This document shows, in pieces, positions 1 through 15,929 of a DNA stretch of 64,000 bases. Below the pieces are notes generated by a model. That model saw only the letters and a program-made list of their open reading frames with translations, ran no database searches and was not told the DNA's origin. The DNA comes from Branchiostoma floridae (lineage: Eukaryota; Chordata; Leptocardii; Amphioxiformes; Branchiostomatidae): the NCBI RefSeq assembly GCF_000003815.2, contig NC_049997.1, forward strand, positions 11,202,106 to 11,266,105, read 5' to 3'. The number at the start of each line of letters is the position of its first letter. Positions within the stretch are counted from its first letter, which is position 1. Both the position numbers and the translations under genes were made by a program.

Positions 1-312
1 GTAGGGGGCACTTCTGCACCATAACATGACTTAGTCAATGTAGATTGCTGAATTATCAAACAGACTGGGGGACAAGTACATGCAGTAGACTCACAAATGT
101 AGTATTTCCACTGAGAATTTTTTCATCTCAAGAGAAATTTTGTTACAGTAGCATATTTCTATCATATTGTTTAACCCTTGGACTATCCTGGTACTTTAAT
201 GGTATCATACTACTGTGTAATACATCATTCAACCAACCAATGACATAAATAATAGTTTCCATGCAAAGACAGCTGTAGCTAAAAGACAAAACTGCATTTT
301 TGTGTTTCCCAG

Positions 313-3775
<3,463 letters not shown>

Positions 3776-4079
3776 AGGTGGGTAAAATTGTCTGTATTTT
3801 TTAGGAGGACATTAGATGGTGCTTATGGTTTGTAAGAATACTGAAACAGAAACTGCTGGCAGCTGCCAATGGGGCTGAGAACTAGACTCTGAGGTAGGTA
3901 AAATTGTCTTTTTTTGTTTTAGGAGGATGTTTGACATTGCTTATGGTTTGTAAGAATACTGAAACAGAAGCTGCTGGGAGATGCCAACAGAGCTGAGAAG
4001 TAGGGCTCATTGGAAATGATGTTTACTGTTTATTTGTATTACCTGTGTTTGAATATTAGCTTTAAGGTTTGAAATAGAG

Positions 4080-4085
4080 AATAAA
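4080..4085 (+). terminator. Candidate polyadenylation signals for TALDO1
   Basis: AATAAA occurs about 300 bp after the stop, and a second AATAAA at 4934-4939 is followed by TCTTGCACTCC. Either could end the 3' UTR. This is motif evidence only. Confidence 0.35.
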
Positions 4086-4949
4086 CTGAAAATTTAAAGC
4101 AAAAACTTTCAGTTGCCGAGGGCAAATATGGAGAGTTTGGTGCATGGTATATTTTGTTTTTGAGTGACTTCAATGCATTGAAGCCTTATATATAAAGTTA
4201 TACATCAATTTGTTACTGAAAATTTTGGTCCTGAAATTATCCTAAAATCATTATTGCAATCTTACTTGTAGTTCAAAAATCATACTGTGTATATGTGCAT
4301 TTACATGTTTTCTTTGCTTTCTTGTTCATAGCACACCAAGACAAACTTATCATCATACGGAACCACCACATGTGGTAAACTTTGCTCCAAAAGAAAAAGG
4401 AAAACTCTCTAAAGTAGTTTGGTTGCCTCATTTATATAAAGTATAGGCTTACAATTCTTTCTATAACCTTTTATATGGTAATAATACACGGTAGATTTTT
4501 CATGGAGACAAACAAACGGACAACATATACAGGGCAAACCTTGGTAAACGCTAGGAATGGTGAAGAAATGTGACAAGGAAAAAACAGTACTAAATGCAGA
4601 TGTAAGATATAGATATAGTTATCGCTATTCCAAGGAAATTACTTAATGTGCCACTATTGTCTTAGATGCAAAAAGTATTATCAACAGAAGTGTAGGTATG
4701 AAATGTGTGTAAGAATTGTGATGTCTTTGTATGCTGGGTACCACATACATGTACACTTGCCCATTTCTGATTTCACAATAATCAAAATGTATAATAATCA
4801 GTTGGGTAATTTTAACACCAATATGTGTCGCCCAGTCCTGGAAAGAGCATAATTATTGATACGATTCAGATTAATGCATCATGCATCAGAGATGGTGAAA
4901 TGAACGATATTGTTGAAGATTATTTTTGATGGAAATAAAATCTTGCACT

Positions 4950-6920
4950 CCACAGAGGTGTACTGTTTTTAATTTCTTCAAGACATGGACCTTCCATTCC
5001 CTGTCCCCCTGTATGCCATAACCCATGCTTCACTTGAGGTTTACATTGAATTGTGCTTTAAGTCAGTAAACTTACCTTTGCAGTTAAGAAATTTGTGGAG
5101 TTGTAGGGAAGAAGTTTTTAAAAACCTATAGAAGCGTTTTCAAGTGATTTAAACATTGTTAAATATAAGAACATGTGATTAGTAATAAAATAACTGACAA
5201 AATGATGCCTCAAAGTTTATCACGCTAGCTCTGTTCTTCATAAAGGATTGTTGACTACTGGACTATCCCAGGCTAATGCAAAGTTTTATTATTATATTTT
5301 ATATACATGCTCATAACAGGTTACTGTATGTGCTTTGTTAACTGAAGCCCCTTTGAAGGATGATGCAATACTGGAGCTGTTCACTGGATATTTCTGTGCT
5401 GCCCGACATCCAGAGACACTTGATATTTTTGACCCCTGAATAATCACAGGTATTGTAGAAATTTGGCTAGTGAACTGGGTTAGATGTCTTCTGGAACATT
5501 CTGTTATAGATGAATCCCTCCTGGTCTTCTCTTTCTCAAAAACATTCTAACATTGACCAATGATGGTTGGTTATAATGTTAATGCTCCGTTTATAGAATT
5601 ATTTATAACAGCTTTAACATCTTCTGATGAATGCAGATTATGCTTGTGTAACTAACTGTAAGGGACACACTGCTAAATGTTTTGAAATTCCCTTTTGTAT
5701 CAAAGTTCCAATATCAATATGTTGATAAGAAATGAATGGATTTGTATGATTCCCTTGTCATACTGATTAGTTTTATCAATGCTTCATCATGCTTTGAAAG
5801 CCAGTGGAGATAGTACACTTTGAACTGACGTATTGACATATGAACCACTGATGTATTTGTGGGGTTTATAGTTGACACTTGTTGAAGGTCACAGATGACG
5901 TTAGTGGGGAGGGGGGCCGAAATACAAGGAATTCCTAACATGGATGAAGTACATCTCGATGATATGGTTGTAAAGCTAAATGGTAACATTACCACACTGT
6001 ATACTTAAATATATTTTAGCTTACATGCATATGACTTGTTGAAGGTCAGGGTTCTCAGTTGTGGGGAGGGGGGCTCTTTTAAATGGATGCCCTACAGCAC
6101 TCATTACTAAAAATGTTTTGACCTTTGCTGGGTACACTGAAGGTCATGCTGTTGCCCCATTATCGTAGGTTGAACCTACTATCAGCTCAAGGACAAAAGT
6201 CACTGAACTGGTGTACGTGACTTTTTACATGCTTGCTTAAACTTCTATTGCAAACATTAGTCGAAGGACAGTCAAACATTTGCGATATAGAGGAATGTAT
6301 TTTCGCCAGACTCAACTGGTCTCTACCAGACTAACTACGTTGGCTGTTATAGAGAGAATAATTTGCCATGGGAGTTTTGCTACCAGGAGTTGGTCGGCTG
6401 GAGTTGTTTCGAAGGGAGAACATTAACCTTAGTGTGGACCGACTCCCCTGGCACTGTAGGATAACCTGGTGTAGGCTAAACTCAATCATTGTACCCTTGA
6501 AAGACACGTTGGCTACTCCAATTAATTTGTTCTTGGATTTTGAGATGCTTTTCCTGCTGAGCCCGTATATATATAGGATGCACATATACGATGCCTGTCA
6601 TGTCTCTACTATCTTTATGGGTTTGGGGTATTTCTCATGTACATCAGCAAACAAACCACATGATCAAATGGGGAAATAAATCTGCAGCAGCAGCATAATA
6701 TGTCAAGTGTTACTGATCTGATTAATTAACCAGCTCGGGGATACAGAGTGTATCAAAGCAGTCATAAACATTGTTCATATCCTCAACGAAGTCAATTTGT
6801 ACTAAATGGTCGGTATGTTAAATCTCTGTCTAGATCATATTGACATCATATGATGATAATTCTGACATAACATAGCACAAGAATTACAAAGCAACAAAAG
6901 CATTTGTCAAGACATGGTTG
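4950..6920. other. Intergenic stretch between TALDO1 and UCP
   Basis: No gene or RNA is recognised here. The only structure I can support is dispersed repeat family A copy 2 at 6615-6725. Short open frames in the stretch look like chance. Confidence 0.5.
6615..6725 (+). repeat. Dispersed repeat family A, copy 2
   Basis: It shares GTTTGGGGTATTTCTCATGTA and AAATCTGCAGCAGCAGCATA followed by GTCAAGTGTTACTGAT with the copies at 1849 and 40450. Order and orientation are the same. Confidence 0.55.
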
Positions 6921-6922
6921 GA

Positions 6923-6928
6923 TTTATT
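6923..6928 (-). terminator. Candidate polyadenylation signal for UCP
   Basis: TTTATT on the plus strand reads AATAAA on the minus strand, about 1.3 kb past the UCP stop. If used, 6923-8228 is a long 3' UTR. No nearer good signal was singled out. Confidence 0.25.
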
Positions 6929-8228
6929 TCCTGTCATGGTCATCTCCTCCGTTTCCTTTATACACAGATTCTACTACGATTATTTACAAGTTTGTACAAT
7001 CTTCAGTCTCCTCTCTAACATAGCCGTTCCTTGTCACATAGTGACTTATAAATAAGAAAACGTGCCTGAGCTTATTGACAAAGCAAAGTTGCAGCTTGCA
7101 AACATAAAACATAAAGGTGATACATATACATATTGTGCCACGAATAGCACCAACATAAATGTCTACAAAAACATTCTTGCATACAATATTATACATACTG
7201 CAATAAAGCCATGTGTATTAGTTATTACCTCAATCCTCAAGTTGGTATCATAGACCTTGCACCAATATGTGGTTAGTGAAACCATTTTTCCACATTAGTA
7301 CTAGTACTACTTAGCTAGAATTAACCCTCCCCCTACTACCTTTACTAATACAACTACAGCAGGCGTAGGGTTAAATATCTACTGATGTCCCGCATCTTTA
7401 TATTGCTCATTATTCCTATATATCACATTAACAGGTAACAAAAGTAAAGGCATTGCAATGCGTGACTTTGACATTTTTAAACGTGAAAGAAAAAAAATGA
7501 TAACACACAACCTGAAAGTGAATTGTAAATATACCTGATCAAGTCACCTGAGAATTGTGTTATGTTTTTCAGCATATAGTCTTTCTATTGAAGTAGAGGT
7601 GGTGGTCAACTATCACACAAAAATTCTAGCAGAGCTTCAAAACAAACCCTGGTATACAAGACACTAAGAGTGAAGCAGCAGAAGCATTGGTGTCGCTAGT
7701 AATTTTGGAATGCACAATTGCTGTAAAATACTTGGCAGAAGTTATCAGTATAAATAGTGGAACTTGTCATCCAGAATGTACTGGTGACAATGAAACTCTT
7801 CAAATTTATCTCCAACATTGCTAAAGATAGCACTATCAAATGCAAGCATTTTACAGTGTAACATTTCTTTTCCCCTATAACATAAACCCAACCTCTCATT
7901 TCCTTCACATTTTGGTGACCTACATCAACATTTCGTACAAAAAATAGTCCTCTAAGACAATGCACAATACTCATATACATGTACCCTATCACTGATATAT
8001 CCCTCATTCCGTCCTCAGGCACTTTGCAAGTGTCCTTGTGCCATGTATACATTTATAGGCACTTTCCACCAGCTAAGACCTCCTCAGAATCGACTGCTAC
8101 AAAGAAATCCTTTTCAAAAATCCATAGTTCCTTTGACTTTCTTTGAGATACAGCCCCTAGGACTTTCTGACTTTTCCCCTCAAAGAGGTGCTCTGGTTGC
8201 AAACGTGGTTGCGGCCTGCTGTGTAGTT

Positions 8229-11200
8229 TTAGATAGGTGCTTTTACTTCGCGGAATCGGTTCTGATTGTTGAGATGGGTGAAGCCGCGCTTCAACTGCTC
8301 ATAGAACACAAACATCAGGATGTTCCAGGATCCCAGCCGCATAAATGAAGGAGTAAACCTGGAAAATAAGACATTTAAATCATTATTTGTGGGAATGAAC
8401 ACAGAATGCAACCCAACTTAGACTTAAAACATGTACTACTGTAAATGCAGAAATGTTCACGGTGGATTAATGTTTGCGGGTTTCGCGGTGACCACTTTAC
8501 CGCGAAGTTAAAACCGCCGCCAACATTTTTCTATTATGGTATTAGACTGCAGTCTATTGTGTTACCGCTAAATTAAAACCACTGCGAAAAGTCCTTTTTT
8601 CCTGCTACCGCGAAATTAAATCCCTGTGAACTTAAATACATTTACAGTATACTCTGTTTATCTGCCAGTTCATAATGTCCTTTCAGTCTTTCTGTAAAAA
8701 AATTAAATCTTTCTGTACTTAAAACAAGAATCAACCACATTATTTTTGCTACTGAAACTTGTAAATTCGTATTTATTTGAGCTATACTCTAATGGCAACT
8801 TGTCAAATACTAGCTACCGCGTCTAGTCCAAGAATAACTGCTAGAAGTACACATTTGGTCTTCACCAGCTTTAGCAGTTGGCCTACTTTCCGGGTTGCCA
8901 CCATTTGGAGTGGAGTCATGTTAGGCGTTAGTTCGTCATTATCACGAGGACGCGCGTCTACAAATGAACACTAGTGTCAAGCTAACATGTTTCCCAGTCC
9001 CTCATTGAGCCAAGCGGTATGCAACGTAGTGCCAAAACTGTCCAAGCTCCACATAACTCCACTCATTTCAAAGGTCATTTTCCAAATTTTAGTGGCACAA
9101 TGTTGGCAGCCCCAAATGTCAATTTGTAACTGTACACTTCAGTTTCATGCTGTCATTTGAAATATCAGAAATGGTGATTACCTTTCTGTCATATCATGTT
9201 CACTCATACATGATGTATTTGGCTTCCAAATATCTGTGTAGTAGTGTACTAGCCAAATAACTGAAGCAACTAGCTACGATTTTGGAAACAATCAGATGTT
9301 TCAGAAACTGATGGACCGTTTTAAAAATCATATCCAGTTGCTTGAGTAACTGCTATTTGGCATATCTTATTATCTGGATGTCTAACCTTTATCGACGTAC
9401 AGTAATAGTTCCTTACTGAGTTCATCGATTCACAAGTACAATGTTATGCTAATATCTCTTGAAATTCTTGGAAAGGGGCATTGCTAGAGGATGCTAAACT
9501 TTACCTACCCTTTGTAGAATGCCATCGGCCCTCCCTCATAGAACATCTTCACAGCACAGTCCAAGGCTCCTGCATACTGTCCTGGTCTGGAGTTCATAAA
9601 TCTGGAGACAAGGAAAATAAACACAGCTGTGAGTTTCATCTTTTCACTAGAAAGTTGACAAGCTGTCCATGGACAATACCACAGTACATTAAGGAAAGAG
9701 GAGGAGGTATCCAAAAAGAACTTCTAGGGGGCCCAAAATTGCTGTGTTTCTTTGCGAACCCACATACCAAAAACTTCAAATCCCCCCAAAAAGGAACCTT
9801 GAGTTATAGGCACCAACACACATACAAAATCAAAAGCAGTACGTTGGATTTGAAGCAGAGCCCCTCCTGGAGGCAGAAACCTACACCAAAAGATCAACTA
9901 GCCTGGTATCCAAAACCTATTATGATATAGCTCCCAAGTCTTTTCTGTGTTCTGTCCTCTCTTTAAATTTGTTCCTATCCACAAATATCCTAGTACTTGC
10001 AGTGAGGGCAGAAGTGACTTGGTAGCTATAAGTATAACAGCTTTGGATACCAGACTGAAGCTCAACAAGAAGATGAGTTTGCGCCCACCTTGTCTTGACG
10101 ACGTCGACAGGTGAGGCGACACATGTTGTGACGAAGCCTGTGATGAAGGCTGAGGTGAAGTGGCAGGGCAGGTTGTCTGTCATCAGGTTCATGGCCAGAA
10201 TCTCCTCCTTCACCATGTCATAACACACCAGCTCCGTGGCGTTCACGATGGAGTTCCGCGCAATGTTGGGTCCTGTGCCTGAGAAGAGGACAGATCAAAT
10301 GTGTCATTGACGAATAATAGTGTATCATAATAATAAGTATCAATTAGTACAGAAGGTACATTGTAAATGGTATAAAGCTTAAGTGTCATTTCAGTCAGTT
10401 GTACCGTATATTCTCGAATAAAGTACGCACCCCAATTAAAGTACGCACCCCTGATTTTGGACAAGTCTTAGACAGATCTTTGGGACTGAAAGGTAAAATG
10501 GAAAAACTCAAATAAAGTACGCACCCCTTCTCCACCAGTTTTGAACAGACCTTTAACTAAATAAATTCGAATTTATGATGTTTTCCCCAGGTCATTTTGC
10601 ATAAAATAACCTGGGTTTACACTGTCATTGTCTCTATAAACTTGTGAATTGCCTGCTGCAAATTATAAAAATCACTGAGAACTGGTAGAAGAAATCAGGC
10701 AAAACCAGTTGTACAAGTCAAAGTCACTAACTCAAAAGGATTGTATGCAAATGCCACTGTTAATATGTAAATCATGTTTAGACAACTTCAAGACAACAAC
10801 AATGTGTATGTTTTGAAACATTACTAGAAGTGTAGCTCCACCTTGCTTTATTTTAGGCTTTTCTTACCATTTATCTGTGCAGTAACCTCAAATAAAGTAC
10901 GCACCCCAACTTTGGCAACAACTTGTAGCACCTTTTCAATTTTGAAAAGTTAAAAAAGTGCGTACTTTATTCGAGAATATACGGTAGATACTACTAGTAA
11001 CTAGTATAAAGCCATGCACATTACAAATCTACATGTATCCAGTGCTTGTGAATGATTTTTATAACATTGTCACATCCTAAAAAAGCAACCGCAACTGTTG
11101 AGCAACTTTGTGTTAAGTTCGTGCGTGCAATGCGCCGTTTGTTGTTTCCCCCACAACCTTATCTTCTTCCTACGATGGTTCTGTAGGCGCTCAGAGCCCC

Positions 11201-13160
11201 GCTGTACCGCTTCTTCCCGGCAAAGGGGTTCGCTCCCTCCGCCTGCATCCGAACCTTCACCACGTCTGTCGGCTGTGCACACGACACCGCCACCGCGCCG
11301 GTCGTGATTCCCGCCATAATTCTCGTCGGCATGCTAGCGCCTAAGGGGTTATAGGAGGAACAGAGATTGGTCAGTTATAACTTATAATGCATGTGCATTG
11401 GTATAATGCATGTGCATTAGCAGTGTTGCAGTCTCCATAAAACTAGTAGAAGCTCAAAAGAGTTTACTACTAGTATATAGGTGAGTGATTTTCCTGAGGA
11501 TTGAGCCACCACAGAACCATTTTTCACTTATCACGAAAGGAACTATTGAATAAAATCATTATAGCTGTCTCCAAATTTCTAGTGCCACTTTGGTTTGACC
11601 AAATCTGTCGGGCCCAACGTCCACTGTGCAAATTACATGTCTCAGCTGGAAGAGATATCACAGATGTTCACACAAATGAACAGGAAGACCATAACACAAA
11701 GAACACAAGCAACTCACCATCTTGTTCCCTGCGCAGCTGTTTCTGGTAGAAGGTCTTGACGGAGTCGTAGAGGCCGATTCTGATGGAGGCGAAGCTCATC
11801 TGTCTGTGGAGACCGGCCACCAGTCCGCTGTACAGGCCCCTCGGACCCTCCTGCTTCACGATGCAGAGGATGGTGCCGGACAGCCCCCGGTGTTTCGCGT
11901 TGAACGGGCCGGCGGCCATGTCGAACTGAGCCGCCATGTTGCTTGTGCAGAGAGTCGTAAGGCGAGGGACGGCTGCCGCACTACCCTCGCCCTGGATCTG
12001 AAAACGTGGCGCCAGAACGTGTTCGGTCACAGTGACCAACGGAAAGGAAAGTAACCTATAGCTGCCCTGAAATCATCATGTTTTGTCTGATGAAAAATAA
12101 AACAGGGCTGGAAAGAAAAAAATTCCCTCCACCACAAATTGCGCATGCCTAGAACTGCAGAGGGATGCTCTCCAGTCCTGTCCTGCACATGCGCATTGCT
12201 ACTGGCCCTCACAAAGCTCTGACAAAGCCTGCAGAGAGGAAGTTATAGAAAGAAAATCGAAGTGTCGTGCTAGGTGATGGGTTGCTATGGCGATGATTCT
12301 TGGCTCCATCCCTTCCCATCATGCTCTTCTCTACCACCACCAGGTTTCTATCCCATCATGCAGTGCACTGCCGCCATCTCGTTTAATCATGCTCGTCGGT
12401 TCTACCCACCCTGTGAACAAGAAACAAGCCGAACAATGCCGTTAGTAAGGGAGAAAATACTATCAAACAGACACAACACAAAAGCTTCTTTGTCCAAGGA
12501 TGTCTCCAGAAACAGGTGATTTGACAGGAAAATCTGGTCCAGGAGTTAGATTGGGTTTAGATAATCAAAGAAATTATGCAGTGTCATGAGAGGACCAATC
12601 TGTTCCAGATTAGTTTTTTTTTTTTTTCAGAAATGTTGAGAAATGAGCGCAGAAGTCTGGTGTCATCCTTGGTATGTACCTACCATGCAGCATCCAACCT
12701 GTTATCAGAGCATGCGGTAACAGCAAAGGCTGACAACATAGGTGTGATTGTGCACATGTGCCTCACAGGACAAGTCAATTTGTAGTTTTCTATTGTGGTT
12801 TGATAAAATGTAGTGTTTCAACCTCACTCGACTGGATAAAGTTCTTGCTATATTCTTTCAACTGGTCTGTTTTTTTCATCTTTTCGTCTTCAAGTTGCTT
12901 CTTTCCATATCTTTGCACAGTAATTCCATGCTGCTCAATTTTTCCCATATGCCAGACCCTTTCCCTGAACAAAGAACTTCACATCGGGGGAGGTTGACAT
13001 CACTTTTAACTTATAACATCTGGTTTCTTACCTGTAGGCGAACTTTTGCCGTGTCCAATGGAAACGTGATGCCGTCGGCTATACAGGCGGCAAACCCCGC
13101 GGCCATGAAACGCACCCCCACCGTAGGGGGCTGGTCCAGTGGCTTGAATCCGATACCCAT
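8229..13160 (-). CDS. UCP2-like: Mitochondrial uncoupling protein (UCP1/2/3 group)
   Basis: SLC25 carrier of the inner mitochondrial membrane. Exons in coding order are 13160-13032, 11997-11718, 11340-11174, 10278-10089, 9601-9509 and 8358-8229. The three carrier signatures are clear: [20 protein letters not shown] and PVDVVKTR. Family strings such as [25 protein letters not shown] and [17 protein letters not shown] place it with UCP1/2/3 rather than UCP4/5. The start ATG at 13160 follows an acceptor (exon 13281-13161), so the leader is spliced. Two things are odd. The first matrix loop is long and Ala-rich. Exon 11340-11174 ends in phase 0 at AYRTI while the next exon needs one preceding base, and the expected ~12 residues of the type EEG-RGLWKG are missing between them. 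About 328 residues are visible. Family identity is secure; orthology within UCP1/2/3 is not resolvable here. Confidence 0.93.
8437..8649. mobile_element. MITE family B, copy 1 (TA target, CTGTAAATGCA ends)
   Basis: The ends read TACTGTAAATGCA and, inverted, TTTACAGTA. The interior carries GTTCACGGTGG and CCGCGAAATTAAA blocks, repeated with opposite sense. Closely similar units lie at 26814-26982 and 55353-55580. It is non-coding and sits in the last UCP intron. Confidence 0.75.
9902..10053. mobile_element. MITE family C, copy 1 (CCTGGTATCCA inverted ends)
   Basis: It begins CCTGGTATCCAAAACC and ends AGCTTTGGATACCAG, an inverted pair about 150 bp apart. The same terminal sequence bounds a 106-bp hairpin at 27609-27714. 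It lies in a UCP intron. Confidence 0.6.
10402..10986. mobile_element. 585-bp TIR element (TA target duplication) in UCP intron
   Basis: The left end, after TA, is CCGTATATTCTCGAATAAAG followed by TACGCAC; the right end is its exact inverse before TA. The block AATAAAGTACGCACCCC recurs inside near 10425, 10512 and 10880. The TA duplication and lack of coding sequence fit a non-autonomous Tc1/mariner-type element. It sits exactly in the intron where about 12 UCP residues are not found. Confidence 0.85.
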
Positions 13161-13281
13161 GGTTTCACGATGCTGGTGTTGCTTCGATTTGATGACAGCA
13201 ATAGACAAGTTGAGAAGATGCAGCTGTTTTGCCTTGGTGGCAGTCGAGGTAGAGATGCAATTGCACAAATTGTGTTCTGTA
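13161..13281 (-). other. UCP 5' UTR exon segment
   Basis: Sequence upstream of the UCP ATG runs to an acceptor (TTTTCCAG before 13281). A possible upstream donor GTAAGT lies near 13471-13476. The promoter was not identified. Confidence 0.4.
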
Positions 13282-14419
13282 CTGGAAAAGAGGGATACAA
13301 AATCCAACTTAAACATTTTGCTCCTTCTTGACATACTTTTGTTTAGTAATTTTACTTTACAGTACCAGCATAGTACCAGTAGTGGTTTTTAAATATGAAA
13401 TGTCCTTGTGCAATTTCAAGGCTAGGAGTAAAAGTGACCAAAAAAAAAGAAGCAACTGCAAAAGCCGAGGTAACTTACCAGAAAGGTTGGCCCTGTGTTA
13501 CAATGTACAATGTCGCTGTGTTCTCTGGGGCTGGGTTTTCCGTCTAGTGTTTTCACTTATATTGCAGAAAAGACACCCAGTAAAGCCTTGTACCATAGTC
13601 CTGTAGAAACAGAGTTGTGTCAGGTTAGTATTAAGTATGACATAAATTTAAAGACTGAGTTTAACACACATCTTTCTACCACTGACTGTGCCAAACTTCT
13701 ACCGAACAGGGGCGCCATATGCTTGTTGTACAGAGTTTGTCATCTGGGATGTATATTGTGGAATGTATACAGTATTACAAGGAATGATGTAATGGCTGAA
13801 TGGCTTCCTTTGATTCTCACCTAATGTTAAGTACTGTGCAGTGCCACCTATCGGGTTTGTATGTACTGCAATAACCTGGGTCAATAACCTGGCATGTGGC
13901 TGACGTGACGCAATGCTTCTACCCAGAGAAAGATAACCCCTTTGAGTACCTGTTTATGGGAGTGGGGACCAAAGTCCACAGATCGCCTGATCTAACACAG
14001 GGGTTTGGGTAAACATCATCTCATTGTCCAACCCAGATTGGCTAACAGAAGGTTGACAACAGGTGGCCGACAAAAGGCCAAGAAATTTCCACTGACCTCT
14101 TTGAACCCACAATGTGCTGGCATTAACAAGATACGATGTAATCAGGGGGATATGTCAGCAGAAATTCTAAGTGGGGTGAAGGGGGGCAATGACCCTGACA
14201 TTGTGGTGCAGTACACAAAATGGCCAGCAGGGACGCTTCTACTATATAATATAATTCCAATGCAGGCAACCAGATGCTGTGAGGATCGATTGTTAGTTTT
14301 ACTGAAGTGCATCTTACTGACTTTAAGCTCTATCGGAATTCACCACTGCCGTGGATTTAAAACATTCAACAACAGTTTTCTACAGAGTTTAAGAATTGCA
14401 ATTCCCTTCTTGGCAATAA

Positions 14420-15926
14420 GGGACCGTACGGCGTTTAGTGAGGGGGGAGGGCCGGTCGCCAGAGGGTCGGGTAAAAAAAATTTTGCATGGCCCTCCCCCC
14501 AGGTAATTTTTTTTTTGCTAGGCCCTCCCCCCAAGACAAAATATTTTTGCTTGGCCCTCCCCCCTCCTACCAACTTTGAAAAAAAATATTCAAGACGCCA
14601 ATAAAACACTGCGCTCCCGCATTTGGAAATGTGCTTTGCGTCATACTTTTTCATGATTTTCATCGAGAAGCAGATCTCTCACCCCTAGTAAAAAAAGGAA
14701 AACAGAATGGCTCAAAATATCTGCTTAATAGAGGGATAAATATTTGCTTTATAGAAGCTATTTCATTGTTTTGATATTAAAACAACACCTAAAAAGCATT
14801 TGTACCTGGATTTCTAGTAGATTTGCGCCACGAAGCGGCGCGCGCCCCCCTCCCTAAATTTACGTATTGCAAGCTCGCGGGCCTGAGCGGCTTGACGGAA
14901 ACTATTTTCAATTTACATATATTTTGGACTTTTTCTTGGTTCTGTGGTGGTAATAACTTACGGTAAATCGGGAAAAAAAATGAAAACCAAAACGACAGCA
15001 CGATTCGACTTTCAAAACTGTAGTGGGGAGGGGGGCGCCGACGCGTGACGCTGATTTTCCCACGGCGGGGTAAGACCTCTCTCTAGCCGCCGGCGGGCGT
15101 GAGACCGCAGACTTGCTGGAGATCTTTTAGAAATGCCACGCTTTTTTTTGCCACGATTTCCTGCATTGCTTTTTTATGGGAAAATGTGCTGGTTAGATGA
15201 CATTTCTATGAAAAACAAACAAACGAGGGTTTCAAGTTTTTGAGAACGACGTTCCGAACACCATGTTCGGCGCCAAAGGCACGAAGAATCGCAAGGTAGG
15301 TCCGGGAGAATTTTGAAATCTTGACCCTCTTAAAAGCTATTTCCTTCAGTTTGAGGAGATATTTTGCTGACAAACAAAGCTAACTTTAATAGCATTTCAA
15401 TTTAGAAATACAAAATTAAATCCCCCCCAAACACATTATCACGATGTCGGTCATCAAAGGCGCGAGGCCGGTCACGTCAAAAGGGATCCAGGGAAATTTG
15501 CAAATATTTACCTCGAGCTCTGAAACGCCATTCCTTACATTTTGAGGGCAATAAGACAGGGGTAAATTTTGCTGGCAGACTCATCTAGAGTTTAATAACA
15601 TTTCTGTACGTGAAGAAGGTTTTCGAGGGCGTCATGCATAAGCCCCGCTCCCTCCCTTTCGCATTTTCACTGTATCCCGAGCGCCAACCTCGGGCGATCC
15701 CTTGCAGAGGTCCAGAAAAATTTTGAAATCTTGACCCTCTGAAACGCCGTTTCTTGGATTTTAAGGGACATATTTTGCTGGCAGACCAAGCTATTTTTTT
15801 TTGCTTGGCCCTCCCCCCAAGTAAAAAAAAAATTGCTAGGCCCTCCCCCTGGCAAAATATTTTTTTGCTTGGCCCTCCCCCCCTTGGCGACCGGCCCTCC
15901 CCCCTCGCTAAATGCCGTACGGTCCC
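14420..15926. mobile_element. 1.5-kb TIR element with TAA target duplication (Harbinger-like)
   Basis: The left end GGGACCGTACGGCGTTTAGT and right end GCTAAATGCCGTACGGTCCC are inverted and flanked by TAA at 14417-14419 and 15927-15929. Both arms continue as runs of GGCCCTCCCCCC separated by A/T-rich stretches (left 14420-14575, right 15785-15926). The interior has no transposase but holds three units of a ~200-bp repeat. A 3-bp TWA duplication is typical of PIF/Harbinger elements; the family call rests on that alone. Confidence 0.75.
15290..15790 (+). repeat. ~200-bp repeat family D, three units inside the TIR element
   Basis: Units start near 15301, 15488 and 15712. Each carries a version of AATTTTGAAATCTTGACCCT, a GAAACGCC-TTTC box, and ATTTTGCTGGCAGAC. 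A spacer with CACCATGTTCGGCGCCAAAG or TCATCAAAGGCGCGAGG precedes them. The same family occurs at 49240-49585 and 54890-55010. Confidence 0.7.
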
Positions 15927-15929
15927 TAA

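Noticed and set aside
14005-14663. Open frames of about 199 and 107 codons across the left TIR
   Set aside because: They cross the TIR border into flanking DNA and are low-complexity Gly/Pro/Lys stretches from C-rich arms.
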